The notes under the pieces: model-generated
Databases searched by the model: none
What the model saw: the letters and a program-made list of their open reading frames with translations, nothing else
Told to the model about the DNA's origin: nothing
Made by a program: the position numbers and the translations under genes
Shown: one piece after another, positions 49,170-64,000 of the stretch
Numbering within the stretch: the first letter of the stretch is position 1
How the letters are laid out: each line of letters starts with the position of its first letter
NCBI GenBank assembly: GCA_014529385.2
Contig: CM043968.1
Span: forward strand, 21,503,484-21,567,483
DNA length: 64,000 nt
Source of the DNA: Adiantum capillus-veneris
Lineage: Eukaryota; Streptophyta; Polypodiopsida; Polypodiales; Pteridaceae
Direction: 5' to 3'

Positions 49170-52100
49170 CTCTTAAGGCCCCCCCACATCGTTGCCAATG
49201 TGGTATTTGATTTTGATTGCATAAATGGAATGTATACACATGCAATACCTCAATGCAAACTCTACTGACTTGAATGGGGAATGTTGCCATGGTAAATCTT
49301 CAAAATAAAGCACCTCTAGGACTGATTTGATGCATCTTTGGATCCTGGGTTGCTGATGGCCACCAATGGGTAGACTTGGTGCTGATTTGTGCTTCCAATG
49401 TGAGACTCAATCAAGGGATAAAATCTGGCTGCAAAAACGCAAATCCGGCTGCAACAACACAACTGACCTATTGCATAAAGCAGGGCTGAAAATGAAAATC
49501 TTGATGATGATGATGATGGGCAGCAATGCAAACACTTGATGTGATGAGGAAATGGCCAACAAGAGGCTCAATGGTGTATTGAAGACCCAGGCTACAATGA
49601 AGAGGCTAGCGGTGATCGATCTGGGCTGGTTCTGGCGAGGGAAAGGGATGAAATCTAAAAACGCTAGGCTCATATATTGGAAACCGAAAATGCAGGGCTG
49701 ATTTGTAGGATGGGAGAAAAATGCCAGGTTCTATTGCATGCCAAAAATGCTAGGTTGAGCTGTAGCGCTCCCGAGACTGATGACAAAATGCTTATATACT
49801 GACTTTTGAGGTGCTAGGTGGGGAAAATTGTGCCAAGTTGGAAAAATGTGCAAATGGGCGCACATGTGACTTTTTAACGATAACTCACTATTATGTGGGT
49901 GAAAGCGTGGTTTGGTGGTACAAAAAAAGGACCTATTTTACTTCTACCAATGAAAAAGTGGGAACTGGTAAATTTTTTGTAGTTAAGGCCAAAACTTTTC
50001 GGACCTTGTGTTTTTAGATTCTCCTTTTGAAGATCTATCCACTGATATATGGTATGATAGGTAGTTTTTCATGTGACATGTAGAAATTGTAGCTCAAAGA
50101 TTTGTCAAAGGTGCTGTCAAGGACAGTCCTTTTTGTACCACCAAAGCGTGCTTTTAGCCATGTGACCCATTTGACAAACAAACTGGACCGATGCGTTCCC
50201 CTAACCTAGACTTACATGCTTGTCATGCCAGATGCCACCAAAGCGTATCAACATTTGTCAAAGGCTTGTACAATACATTTATGAAAGAGGGTTTCGTAAG
50301 TGGAAAACCTAATCTAATGGATTTATCTGAACATGCAAGTCCTGCGAGCAGGCTCACAAAACTGCCGGTTCTATCCTAGGATTCTAGACAGTCCTATCAA
50401 GGGATAGATGAAAAATTGGGTTTGGAAGTCAATGAAGCATGTCCACGTGGTATAAAGAGACATGTGCACGTGACATGCACCTTTCTTTGATTAGACACCC
50501 CCCTTCTAGTGTGGAAGAGGTGGCTAGAGCCATGTGTTTGGAATGCATATGTGACAGATTCAAAAGGAGATTAGCTAGGTGAGATGCGGCACCTTCATTG
50601 GGCTAGATGGGATGATTTGACATCTTCCTTATGTCGTTGGTCAGATGTTTCATTGGTTGCTGCATAGGTCATTAGTGTTGCTTATCAGGTTCCCAAAGGA
50701 CTTGCTATATGCATATGAGGGAGATTGATGAGGCTATTTTTCCTAATTGGCATGGATACATTAGAGGATAGATTGTTTAACATTCTCATCAGGGTTGGTG
50801 GGCATTTTTTCACCCTCTCTCGAGTGACACGATTTTTGTGAAGCATGGGAAGCGGGTTTTCAACATTGTAGAGTCTGGCCATCATGTCTATCACATTAAA
50901 TTGGTCTCATAGGGTGAGGTAACCCCTGATAAGTAGCTGGAGGTCCATTGGCAGCCTGTTCGAGTAGTGGGATCTTTGGGTAGATGATTGTCATGTGCAA
51001 TGTAATTTAAACGAAGAAGATCTAGTTTACACACTTCCACAAATCTTTTACTTCTTTTCCTTGCGTCAGTGGCTGATTTTAGCTTGGATGATTGTCCCTT
51101 TTCCTTTACTTGGAGGGAGGGAATGAGAGAGAGAAGTAGAGGTGTGGAGAAGGAGAGAGAGAGATAGAAGAGGAGAATGACACCCGATGGGGTCCAAACC
51201 AACCCCCTCAAGGGCCTTCCACACTGTTGACGATGTGGTATTTGCTTTAGATTTCATAAATGGAATGTACACACATGCAATACCTCAAGTGAAGACTCTA
51301 CTGACTCAAATGGGAATATCGCCACGGTAAATCCTTGAGATGAGGGACCTCCAAGGATGAATTGTACTCTCAATGTGAGAGGAATGAAGGGATGAAAATG
51401 CAGATCTAGATGATGCCGATTATGGGCAGCAATGGGAGCACTCGATGTGGCAAGGGAATGGCCGAGGAGAAGCTCAATGGGCATGGGCTGCCAAAGTACT
51501 GGACCACATCTAAGAGGATATCATTAGCAGATCTCGCATAGCTCCCACGAGGAAAGGGGCTGAAAAATTGAAGATGCTAGCTGATTTGCAGTAACTTGAT
51601 AGTGCTAGGGCTGAGTTTTGAAAAACAATGGCTGATCTGGTTTGAAAATGATGGGGCTGATCTGAAGCTAATGCAAGGGTTGAACTATAGAAAAACGCTA
51701 AAGCATGGGGCGTTATCTACAAACTTATGAAATTGCTAGGCTGGGGGTCTCACTTCATAGGAAAGTTTTTTAGGTTAGAAACCCCTTACGGGCTAGGTAC
51801 GGCAAAACCTCTGTCAAATTACTTAAAAATGATTTTTTAATAAGTTTGACCCGAAAGTTAGTTTCTAGGTGAAATTGTCGCACATTTGCTCACTCGGAAT
51901 CCAATTGACGTGTGGAGTCGCTCCTTGGATTTCTCTAACCTAAAACTATATGCATGTCATGCCAAATGCCCACCGTAGTGTAATAACATCTTTCAAAATA
52001 TGTGCACAAACCATTTATGCAGGAGGGTTCTAAAATTGGAAAACGTAATCTAATCGACTGGACTAGACAAGAAGATCCTGTAAACAAGCTCACAAAATTG

Positions 52101-55100
52101 TCAACACTAATCCTCCTAGGATTCTAGACACTAAAACAATTTAAGCCAAGAAACATGGAAAAAATTATGCATCATTCAAGAAGGTGACAAATATAATTGC
52201 ATGGAAACATCATTTACCTTTTTTGACAATCGAAATCGGACCATACATACAAAATGAGAGTTTACGATTGTAGCTGACTTGGACACTCCAAGTCAGGAAT
52301 CTACCCCAACACACGTGAGTAAACTGAAAGAACTCACCAAAACTAAAAGAGAGAGACAACACGCCCAACGAAGTTCCATCGCATCCAGACAGATTGGCCC
52401 CAAAGACTGGCGTCCCTTTTGGTATTTATTTATTTTTAATGCTTCACAAAGGACAATGTCCGAGGGTCCTCATCTTAGCAGTGCTCCCAAGCGTATCTGC
52501 CTAAGACTGAGGCCCTCATAATTTTTTTATAGACCTGGGCCTTCCAAAGGTAGTGTGCATGAAAAGACGTAAGTCTAAAAGCATCTGGGTCCCAAAAGCT
52601 AGGCCATCACAATTTGCAAAATTCCATGCAGGTGCCATGTCAACATCGTCAATGGCAAAAATCCATACAATCAGCCTCTTAAACAACATAATTTGTGGGT
52701 CAAAACCTTTCACATATTTAGCCCTTTACGCTCATCTTTTTAGCCTTTACACTACAAGAGGTCACTTGAATTCCGGCGTCACATTACCGGCATCACTGGC
52801 GGGCGTCGGTATATGTGTGTGTATTTATGGAGGGAGCTAAGGTTTTTTTTTAAAAATTGATTTTCAAATTTGTGACGCCTCTTCCGGCACGTATTCCGAT
52901 GGCAGCACGAATGCGCATACCGACACCCCTTTCGATGAGTGTACCGACGGCTGTACCGATAGTTGTACCAACGGTACCTTCAAAAACCAAAACCACGGGC
53001 TTTCTCTACGCATTTCTCTTAGTTCTTGTGCGTTTTCTCAAGCTCTCCTCTTCACCATCTCTCACAGATCTGCTGTGATACATGCCATCGGAGGTACTAA
53101 TCTTGCTTGTGGGTTAGTGCATAACACTAAGGCAAGATAATTTTGCACAATTGAGTATACCACAGGGTCAAGCACATCAAGTAGACTCCACAAATCAAAT
53201 TTGATGAAATTTGGATCACAAAAGTGAAACTTAAGCCAGATTCTTGGAATCAGAGTCTGCGGACACTAAACATATCATAACTTGGACAAATCTTGATCAA
53301 ACTCAACTAAACTTGTCCAGAGACCACAACAAGGTAATTACTTGGCAAAACAAGCCTAAAAAGTGTAGAAACTGAGGAAAGTAAATATCGGGATTATTTA
53401 CTTTTAAGTCTCAGAAACAAGATTTTGGACTTTTGAGCTTGTACATTGTTAGAACAACATAATACAAGGCCACTGGTCAATTTTGGGTTCCATTGGATCC
53501 AAATTGGTACCTCTTAACTCAATTTCAAGTTGCAGATTAGTCTTTTAGCTCCTTGCAAGGGTAGAATTTGGAAATCTCAATTGCTGACTCACTTAGATCA
53601 GATTGAAGAACCAGGTTGCAGGCAAAGGATTGGGAGCTTGACAAGAGCTGAATTCAAGTCAAGTGGAAAAAACGGATAACAATCTAATCTGCAAGTTAGG
53701 TTATTTAAGGCCTAGATTTTCATCATTTCAAAGGCTGCAATCAATTCTGACACTTTCGAGCTAGAGTTAATGAACTCTTGTTAGTTGAAGAGAAATTGAC
53801 TGCCAAAAGTACTTTGGCAAAGGCAGTCTTATCAAACTTGAGCAATTTTTGTTTTTGCTAATCAATACCAAAGTCTGCTAGGAGACAGTTTTCACAGAAC
53901 CAATTGACATGGAATCATCTCGAGCTGAGAGTTCAAGTACAGCAGAGAAATCCAGTAGCAGTGGTAACATAGGTACAAGTGCAATAGAGCAGATTTTACA
54001 GCTTTATGGATACAATGGAGATAAAGTCTTGTATACAGATTCAAAAGGCCATATATACTTGATGAATAGCAAAAACAGCACAGGAGCCAAGATCCTACTG
54101 ATCAGAGTAAAACCAGATTCAGAGAACTCCCAGATGTTGACAGACTTCAGTGGAGCCAGGTATTGCAATCTCAAAGATGAAGTACAGATAGAAGTTCAAA
54201 AAGTCAACCCAAGTGTTTATCCAGAAATCTGCACCAGCCAGCAAAGCTTCCAATTGGTGCATATGCAATCAGGATCAATGTACATGGATTACAGTGGTCA
54301 AATCTATAGTCAAGAGCCAGAATTGCAAGATCCAACAGATCAACCAATAGAAGAAAATTTAATTTGAGAACCGAGCCAAAGATGGTACAAAGGTCAAGAT
54401 GGAGCAATCTATAGCTTGATGCTTAGTGTTCTAATAGAAGAAGCTAACAACTTGGCAAGAATAGAAGCAGAAGCTTCTCAGCAAGATCTTGACATGATAG
54501 AGCCGGATGAAGTACCACCAGTCATGGAGTATTGCTCAGATTGTGGATGAAAAGGTGGACATTTTGCTGAAGATTGTCCAAGAAATCCAAACAACAAGGA
54601 TACATCAACTGCAAGGTACATAAAAAATTGGAAATGTGAATCTCGATGAAAGTGCATCAAACCCATCATCGGAGGATTTTGCATTACCGTTAGAAGCACC
54701 AATAAAAGTACTACAAGTTCAAAATCAGCATAAAGATACACAAGCACGTGGAAAGCTTAAAATTGATTCTTCGAACAACGAATTCCTGCATGAATTTGGT
54801 CAAGGTGTCCAGATATCACCGAAGGTTGAAAAGTCTGTTAGGTTTGCAAATGATTTTGCATCCACTGACACAAGTAAGCAATCATTCACGTGTCTATGAG
54901 ACACATCAAACATAATGATGTTAGCTTTGTATGGTACCCATAATTCATATGCACACTATGTGGACCAAAAAGGACAGCTGTACAAAAAGGACCAACCAAT
55001 GTTTGAGCGGCCCATATACTAGCTCATAGAAGTGCGTCCAATGATAGATCAGAAAGGATGGTTCATTTCAGAGGAAAGAATCTATTATAGCCCATCCTCT

Positions 55101-58100
55101 CTAGAGTTGAAAGATATTACCCGAGTGAACTCAAAAATTTGTTCAGAGCCAAACTCTCCTCCATCAGAAATCAAGCTTCGATGTTGTGACCAAACGAGCA
55201 TATACTTTGACCAAAACAATCGTAGATATAGACGAGAGTCTAGCATCTATGATGCCTTGGGTCCTGAAACCATAGAAGCTCATATCATAAGAGACCCATG
55301 GGGTAGACAATGTCAGGGCAAAGATAATGCTATCTACAGCTTAACTTGGGGAATAATTTGTCATGTTTCAAGGAGATACATAGGCAACTATGCAAATGGT
55401 TTACAGATGCCAAACATCAACGGTGCTACACAAAGTGTACCTTCACAATCCCAAAAGGTGAGACTCAAGCAGAGCCAAACAGTTTTGAGCTCTCACAATG
55501 AAGCAGGCTATAGTGATCACCCTAGGAAGGGGGGAGCTACAAATTCATCAAGCTTAGCTCTAGTACCAGAAAATGCTACACCAGTTAGAAGCCCAAGAAC
55601 TTCTAGCCATCAGACCCTTTCAAAGCAAAAACCATTGGAAGATCATATGGTTGTTGGAAGTTTTCCATTGACCCAGAAACCATCAAAATCTGCAAAAAAA
55701 ATCTTCTATGAAGATCATCAGGAACAAAAGTTTCACTTGATCTCCACAAGTCAGAGTCAAAAACCGACAAATCCCATAGTGCTCAAGCAATTGGATGAGA
55801 CCAAGCTCGCATATGCATATCGAGATGCAAATGGCAATGATTCTCAGCAGGTTCAAGACATTGTACAAACTCATTTGGATGGTACGACTGACGTCAAAGA
55901 CTACCTGAAGATGATGCAAACCCTCAAGCTGCCAGAACAGGTGACAAAAAAGTCAAAACCAAAGAGAGCTAAATTTCAAAAGGCTACACAGAGGTCACCA
56001 CCAAAATCTCCTCTGGAGAAACAGATTCTTCCAGACAGTACAATGGACATTTTAAGGTCAAATGTTACTCAAATGCAGGAGGACAATTCTCAACAATTGT
56101 AAAAAAGTGCAGTATCATAGTCATACGAGTCAACATCAATAGAAGCAGGTGATCAAATCAAAGCCAATGTAGAAAAAGTTCAACCCACGGATACCGCCAC
56201 CACAAAATCACTCAATAAAGAAAGAAATATGAGACAATCAAGTGCAACATTGTTGGAGAGAATGAAGAAAAGCTGTCAAAAGAAGTAAAGCTAGATTTTT
56301 AGCTAGATAAGAACCTCATGTCCTTTCGCACTTGGAAAAGATGTGGTCAACCACAATTGGAGGATGCTCCTGAATTTGTGAGCATATCAGGAAACAAACG
56401 AGCAGAATGCTGGGGAATCATCTCCACTACCATTGAAGTAGGTTCACAGATCATCATAGCTCAATTCCACATGATCACAACAAAGGATATGCAAGACGGC
56501 ATCATAATGGGAATGCCAATGGCCCAGAAAATGTTAGAGATATAGAATGGAAACAGGATGCAGTCATCACAACAACAAAGAATGAAGACCAAGATTGGTC
56601 ACTCGTGGACGACAACACAAGGTCCTCAAGCACAGTTAAACTGGAGACTTATATCAAAGCAGATCTTATTAAAGATGATTCATCTCCATCAATAAGAACT
56701 TCAAAAGAGCTTAAAGCAAATCAGGCAATAGCAACCACGATAGCTATGGAGCAAAAAATACCACCAAATCTAGAAGGAACGAAGATCAAAATTGCAGACA
56801 AACGTAAAGCTAAAGTGGAACTTCCACCGACTAGCAAAGAAGTTGTGAAATCATATGCCTCTACATCAAAGAACCCTCATGGATTAGCTTCTTCAAGAAA
56901 GTCAGGCTTTCAAAACTTCAAGTCAATATCTGACCCAACTAAAACCTCTAAGGAGACACTAAGAAAAGCAAATATATATCAGCCAAAGTACTCAAGAAAT
57001 CAAAGAAAAGTCAAGCAAGTGTTTGTTCCAAGCAATTTAGTCAAAGTCAATGATCCGGTTTGGATTAAGGATGAGAAATCAACAGAGAAAGACAAACACA
57101 TGGGATGGATAGCATCACAATGGAGCTTAAAGGAATAGGAGTACTATGGAGATAACATCCAGATATGGGTGCCAAAACCATAGATTAGAGCATATGAAGT
57201 AACTTCAAGTCCCTCCCAAGAAAGAAGGCCCACAAGGTATTAACCTCGACAATATCGTAGGATACCTAAGAAGTAGGTATACAATAGAACAACATTGAAT
57301 GATGTTGAAGTCTACTACGGCTCACAAAAAAATACATAACAAATATGGATCTCAAAGAATGTTCTTCTTGGACAAGGATTCTACACAAGGTATACAAATA
57401 TTTGGCTACCAGTCAACCACAAGCCAACTGCAACTACACCAGACTTGCATGAAGATCTCAACATCTCAGCAGGACCTAAAGCTCAACCAAGTCAACAAAG
57501 GAGTTACAAAGGTCATCAAGAGGTTTGGATTCCTAAGTCTTCCAGTGCTCCTAGTCAAAAGCCAGATGCCAACAGTGAACAATGGTCTCCAACAACATCA
57601 AAGACTTCTATCAACATGCCTAGTTGGAGAATCAAACAACCAATGGAGTCGTCATAGTCAAAGAAGGACAACCCAACCAACGCGAATGCAGATTCGAAGA
57701 TGATAAAACAGGTATGGCAAAAGAAACCTTCAATGCCAACTTGGTCCTTCACTAATCCTCTTTTTGAGGATTCAAGCTTACTTTTACCTGAAGAAATGTT
57801 TGTAGTAAGCACAAGAATGTAAAAAGTCAAGTCGCCAGGGTGCAAAAAACACTCTTTGGCATAGTCAGAGTCGGGCTACTGAGCCATAAAATGAGCAAAG
57901 CATTAGTCCCAAAGCTTCAAGTCATATTAAACTCTGTGATGAGAGTCGTAGTTATTAGGCTTACGCTCAAGCTGGAAGAGTTGAGCATATCTAAAGTCAT
58001 GTTGCTCATGCTAGATGAGATGAGCATAAGAGTCGAAGTCTATTAACTTACAATTGGTGGAGTGTCGTAGAGTCCAACACTCACGCACAGTGCATAGTAA

Positions 58101-61100
58101 GATGAGAGTACATATCCTCGTCAACAAAAACCATTCTTAAAGGGGTGCCAGCTTGCAAAGCCATGTCATATGCTTTTATATAGCTACACCATTTTTTTGA
58201 AGAACCCCTCAAAATCTTTCTTGCACAGCATAATGTTTTCCATGCATTTTTGTGTATGCATAAATAGGATGTCCCATCATTGGACATATGCATTAGACAC
58301 TCTTTTTTTCTTCCACCTATGCACCTTGAGTGGACTACAACAGGCAAACCAATGTTCCAGTACTTTATTAATATTTCCCATGCTAATATGTACTCCAATA
58401 ATGCGCGTATCCCAAAGGCACTTTTTTTCCACTAGATTTTTTCCCTTTGGTCATCCAAGGATAAGACCCTAATTTAAAACCTCATCATTCTACTTCCCTT
58501 GTACATATTTTTCATAAATAAACATCAACCTCATCATGATGCTATTACAACGGACAAATGCAACATCATCTCTCAAAATCGACTACTCGAATCAATGAAG
58601 ATGTTGCAACAAATTGAACCTCATCAACAAATCCAATGACAAAATAAAGATTATCCCATCAACAACCAAGCAAAACCTTCCACAGCCTCCAAGGACACTT
58701 TTTCAACAGTGCCCGGCGACATGCACTAAAATAGGAAGGGAGGAATGTTAACTAAGTCAACATCAATTAACAAAAGCTGTTAAAGACTAAAGACGTATGG
58801 ATGCACATCGAAGATCAAAGTGAAGAAGCAGTAAAGATTGGAGTTACACATTTTCCACATTTTTCCAAAATGGTCACGTATTGTAAATTCTCAATTTATT
58901 TCAAGCCATTGTAATATTTTAATGTGTTACGGGCTCAATAAGAGTTCCAAGATGTAAAGCATAGGTCACTTAGTGTACCTGGATTGCAGGTACAATAAGT
59001 GTGGAGCCTCAATGGTCTTGGGCGCTGGACATTACACATTTTAGACCTTGGCTAAGGTATAAAAGCCAACTTTGTAAAGATTTTATTAAGTTTTTAGATA
59101 AGAAGTACACAGTGTGAGCTAACGACTCTCACTTCTCTCCTTCTCGTGCTTCCTACTCCCTCTCCGATTGTCACATTGCAAATGTGTTTATTGCATTGCA
59201 ACCGCAGGTAAGAGCTCTACGCATTGACGTAAGCCATTCACAATATTTCGTAGCTTTTGGCATCGCCGACCCGCGGTCTAATTTCATCATAAATAGGAAT
59301 TTACAAGTTTAAATCAAAAACTAAGTATAGGCAGGGTATTGGGCATCATTGCTAAGCATTTAGATGCATTCTAGGTCGAAAACAACTAGGTCAAAAATCC
59401 ACTGTATTTAATAATCGTGATTTTGGAACTTGACCTAAAGTGGGGTTTGAGGCCATAGGCATGTGTGCTTAGGTCTTATAAACTTTTCCTAGAAGTTTTG
59501 TTACATTTGGATTCATTTGATGCTGTAACGGATGTGATTTTCTTGCCGATGAGCGATTGGCTTTTGGTGATTTTAGTCACTTGAGTGTAGCTTGAGTTAG
59601 ATGCGAGTCGTTAGTTGTGTTCCAAGAGATTGACAACCTCTTGTAGCCTCTATGCACTAGTCGAGTCAACTTCATCCCATGGTTTGACAAATTAATCGTG
59701 GTTCTCGCTAATACTGCAATAAGATAGGATGGTGAGGTTAGACATGCGTCCCACAATTATCTTATACATTAGGTTAGATTAAGTTAAGCTACGTTAGGTT
59801 AAGTTATATTAGGTTAGGTTAGGTTAAGCTACATTAATTTAGTTTACGTTATCTTATATGTTAGGTTATGTTAAATTAATCTACGCTAGGTTTAGTTAAG
59901 TTAGGTTATGTTACGTTAGGTTAGGTAAAGCTACATTATGTTAAGTTAGGTTAAGCTACGTTCGACAATACGGCAAGCTATAGAGCTTACCCACAACGCA
60001 TATCAAAAACAACACAATGGCGATCTGTTCATCAATACGGAAAGCCATAAAGCTTGCCCACAACACATATTCATTGTGGGCAAGCTGTATGGCTTTCCGT
60101 ATTGCCAACGACTCGCCATTGTGTTGTTTATATGTCCACGAGCGGTTTTCAAGTCCTAAAATAGCACCATGGTGAGCCGTTTAGCAATACGGCAAGCCGT
60201 AGATCTTGCTTACAATGCATATGCATTGTGGGCAAGCTTTTTGTCTTGCCGTATTTCCAAACGGCTCACCATGGTGTTGTCTATATGTTTGCGAGCAATT
60301 TTCAAGCGCTAAAATTACCTCGCGTCCCTAAAAACAACAGAATGGCGACCCGTTGGCAATATGGCATGCCATAAAGCTTGCCCACAAGGCTTATGCATTG
60401 TGGGCAAGCTCTATGGCTTGCCATATTGCCAATGGCTCACCATTGTGTTTTCTATATATCTGCGAGCGGTTTTCAGGCCATAAAATCACTTCGCAACTCT
60501 AAAAACAACACAATGGTGAGCCGTTTGCCAAATTGGCAAGCCATAGAGCTTGCCCACATCGCATATGCATTGTGGGCAAGCTGTATGGACTATCGTTTTG
60601 CTAAACGCCTCACCATTGTGTTATTTTTATGTTAGGTTAGGTTAGGTTAGGTTAGGTTAGGTTAGGTTTAGGTTATATGTTAGGTGAGATTATAGGTTAG
60701 GTTAGAGATATCGATGACATACTAGTCGAAAAAATATAAACAAACTTCAAATATGACTTGTGTACTTCTAAAAACGCAAACGGAATTTGGTTAGGTTAGG
60801 TTGTAAATTAGGTAGATGTTATAAGTTAGATTACATTAAGTTAAGCTAGGTATAGGTTTTACGTTAGGTTAGATTAAAGGTTGGGCATACCGATTATAGG
60901 TTAGGTTAGAGCTAGCGTCAAATTAATAGTAGAAAAAACGCAATCAGACTTCGAAAATGACTCGTGTACTTCTAAAATTGCAAACGGACTTCGGTTAGGT
61001 TAGGTTATAGGTTAGGTAGATGTTATAAGTTAGGTTACATTAAGTTAGGCTAGGTATAGGTTTTACGTTAGGTTAGATTATAGGTTAGGCATAATGATTA

Positions 61101-64000
61101 TAGGTTAGGTTAGAGCTAGTGTCAAATTAATAGTAGAAAAAATGCAATCAGACTTCAAAGATGACTCGTGTACTTCTAAAAACGAAAACGGACTTCGGTT
61201 AAGCTAGGTTAGAGGTTAGGTAGATGTTATAAGTTAGGTTACATTAAGTTAGGTTAGATATAGGTTTTACGTTAGGTTAGATTATATGTTAGGCATAATG
61301 ATTATAGGTTAGGTTAGATCTAGAGTCAAATTAATAGTAGTAAAAACGCAATCGAACTTCGAAGATGACTCGAGTACTTCTAAAATTGCAAACGGACTTC
61401 CGTTAGGTTAGGTTATATGTTAGGTAGATGTTATAAGTTAGGTTACATTAAGTTAAGTTAGGTATAGGTTTTACGCTAGGAACGATTATAGGTTAGGCAT
61501 AATGATTATAGGTTAGGTTAGAGCTATTGTCAAATTAATAGTAGATAAAACGCAATCGGACTTCGAAGATGACTCGTGTACTTCTAAAAACGCAAACGGA
61601 CTTTGGTTAGGTTAGGTTATAGGTTATGTTTAGGTTATAAGTTAGATTACATTAAGTTAGGTTAGGGTTATGTTATAGATTAAGTTAGATTATATGTTAA
61701 GTTAGAGCTAGCCTCAAATTAATAGTAGAAAAAATGCAATAGGACTTCAAAAGTGCACATAGACTTCAAGAACCTTAATATATAGTCATTGACTAATAAA
61801 GACGAGATTATTATCCTGTGGTACTAATCTTCATGCACCTCTAGACCGAGGTGTGCGGGGATCGGGCCTAGCTAGAGAATGTGAGGAGCAAAAAATAGTT
61901 GAAAAAATGCAATCAGACTTCAAAAGTGCACACAGACTTCAAGAACTTTAATATATAGTCATTGACCAATAAAGACGAGCTTATTATCATGTGGTCCTAA
62001 TCTCCGTGTACCTCTAAACTGAGGTGTGTGGGGATCGGGCCTGGCTAGAGAATGTGAGGTTGTTAAAGCTTGTCATGTACTTAGTAGTGTCTAGTTATAA
62101 CAACTAGAGTGTTTTAATTATTTGTTGTATCATTGGTAGATAAAGTATAGACGATAGGATGGCGTGTCCTTGTGCGCATTGCAAGCATCAGATCTTTTGA
62201 AAACAAAAAATTTGCAACCAATGTATACGCAATCACGGTCTCTTTCCGATAGAGCAAGTACAAGACCTGTGTTATCGATCTCATGGTCTAGAGATTGAAG
62301 ATCAAAGTCCGCAAGTAGATATTGTTCCAACTTCATCCCAGAGAAGACAATTTTCAAGCGAGCAGCCATTGACTGAGTCCTCCCAACCAATACCTGAAGC
62401 GGCATTTCAAGAAGTAGATATGGAGCAGATGTTGGATTCGTTCTTTGACATGGATTCCAACATAGAAGGCGACAACATTGAACGCAGTACTATGGACCAA
62501 CCTCAGCCATCCCGTTCATATTGACGGCATGATAGAAATGATAAGGAGAGCGAGATGATGCAAAGTCTTGCACGCATGCCGCTCTACACTGGTGCAAAAA
62601 TCTCAGTTCTCTGTACCGCATTGGCAATGCTTAATTTGTAGTCGTCCGACACCTCAGTCACAGAGCTTTTCAGGTAAACATGTTTATACTAAGCATGGTA
62701 AAGTGCAAATTACAGTTCATATAAAGTGATAAAACGGGTGACTTGTTCATGTAACGTCAGGGTGTTGAATGCGCAAATCTTTCCAGAAGGGAATCACATG
62801 CCCCCTACCCGGGTCCAGCCGCTAAAAAGCTTCTTACTAATTTGGGCTTGGATTATCAAAAAATACACGCATGTCCTAATGGTTGTATACTTTTTTGCAA
62901 TGAGTATGCAAACCTGGAACAGTGTCCCAATTGTGGATCAAACAGGTACTGGGAGGACACACAAGGAGAATTTATTCCTGCAAAGGTCCTTGGACACTTT
63001 CCTATCATTACAAGAATAAAGAGCATGTTCAAGGGCAAGTCCATAGCCGCTTTGATGACATGGCACTCAAATACTATATCGACAGATGATGTTATGTGGG
63101 TACCTACTCACTCTCGTGCATGGAAGAAAATAGAGGAGAGTTGGCCTACATTTAAGAACGAGCCTCGATGTATCCGCTTTGGTCTGGCAATGGACGAAGT
63201 AAACCCATTGGGATTACGGAGTTCGTCATGGAGCACATGGCCTATTTGTCTGGTTAATTATAATCTTCCACCATGGATCGCTATCAAGAAGGGCCATCTG
63301 TTGTTGTCATTGATCATCCCAGGAAAGTACAAAGCAAAGAACATGGACATCTATCTGGCACCACGTATAGAAGAGCTCCAAATCTTGTGGACAGGAATAG
63401 ATGTGGTTGATATGTCCCAACCAATCGGATGATGGAATGTACATGTGCAAGGCATTATCATATGGACCATGCACAATTGGCCAGGGTTCGGTGAGTGCTC
63501 AGGTAAGTGCCTTTAAAATCCTCACACGCATGTGATTCATGGCTATGTCAACGCTTTTAATATTAATATGTGATATTTCAAGCTTGAGTTACTCGGGCAA
63601 TCATGCATGTCCGAAATGTGGTCCTCGACCTGGCTTCTGCCGCTCTGAGCATTTGAGCAGGACAGTTTACAAGGAGCATGATAGATTTTTGCCTGAAGGA
63701 CATGAGCTACGTGGACCAAACATATGCAAACATGACATGCATCCAGTGAAAGTGAGTGATTGGAAAAACATGTGCATGGAGAGGGGACATTGGATGCCAC
63801 TTGGAATGAAAAGACTTTCTATTTTCCATGATCTCCCGTACTGGAGTGACCTGCTAATTAATCATTTGCTCAACCCAATACACATCTTCAAGAATGTGGG
63901 GGAGACCATCTAGAAGACCATCATTGGAAAAAGGGAGAGCAAGGCCCAAAGAGATGACCTGCAGGATGTGGGTCAAATGCCAGATATGTGGCTTGGACTT

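Overview
The window looks like heterochromatic or intergenic DNA from a large, repeat-rich land-plant genome. A fern is my best guess. The evidence is: plant-type GT...AG introns in decayed CACTA transposase genes; Copia, Ty3-type, LINE and CACTA relics; an EMS1/EXS-like LRR receptor-kinase pseudogene; and several broken PPR fragments of the PLS/'ALVDMYAKCG' style that is amplified in ferns and other seedless plants. I see no gene that is clearly intact and of host origin, no rRNA or tRNA gene, and no CRISPR array. Most open frames longer than 60 codons are shadows of repeats; the long Arg-Glu and Leu-Ser frames, for example, are GA/CT microsatellites.

Layout. 0-9 kb: unassigned short frames, three separate tandem arrays (about 50, 84 and 155 bp periods), a possible Ulp1-type protease remnant and a RING-like minus-strand remnant. 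9.25-14.1 kb: a minus-strand LTR element of which only a broken gag is recognisable. 14.7-15.3 kb: a 377-bp tandem duplication. 16.7-21.8 kb: a pseudogene cluster holding PPR fragments and an EMS1-like LRR gene. The LRR gene's 5' half is inverted and its 3' half is split by a 1.2-kb near-palindromic element. 22-25 kb: a small tandem array and a LINE remnant with no long open frame. 26.1-33.2 kb: a gag-only LTR element with very long (2.75 kb) LTRs. It is inserted in a decayed CACTA gene whose parts survive at 25.85-26.1 and 33.25-34.5 kb. 34.7-35.6 kb: the 5' end of a Copia element. 35.6-37.5 kb: a broken FCP1/HAD-like phosphatase gene. 37.6-43.07 kb: a GCTAGTTAGC satellite array interrupted by a 3.58-kb Copia element with a perfect 5-bp target duplication. 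43-52 kb: microsatellites, hairpins and two solo-LTR-like repeats. 52.75-59.25 kb: a CACTA-type terminus, then an unrecognised gag/protease-like coding tract with unusual repeated peptide motifs, then a polypurine tract and an LTR. 59.7-62.06 kb: a composite satellite block of TTAGG-like DNA, four long hairpins, a 204-bp array and a 173-bp repeat. 62.1-64.0 kb: a decayed CACTA tnp2 transposase that runs off the end.

The parts do not form a pathway. They record successive insertion, internal deletion, inversion and tandem amplification. The best candidates for something undescribed are the repeat-motif retroelement at 53.9-57.7 kb, the palindromic element at 18.0-19.25 kb with three hairpins at an exact 176-bp spacing, and the hairpin/204-bp satellite block at 60-62 kb.
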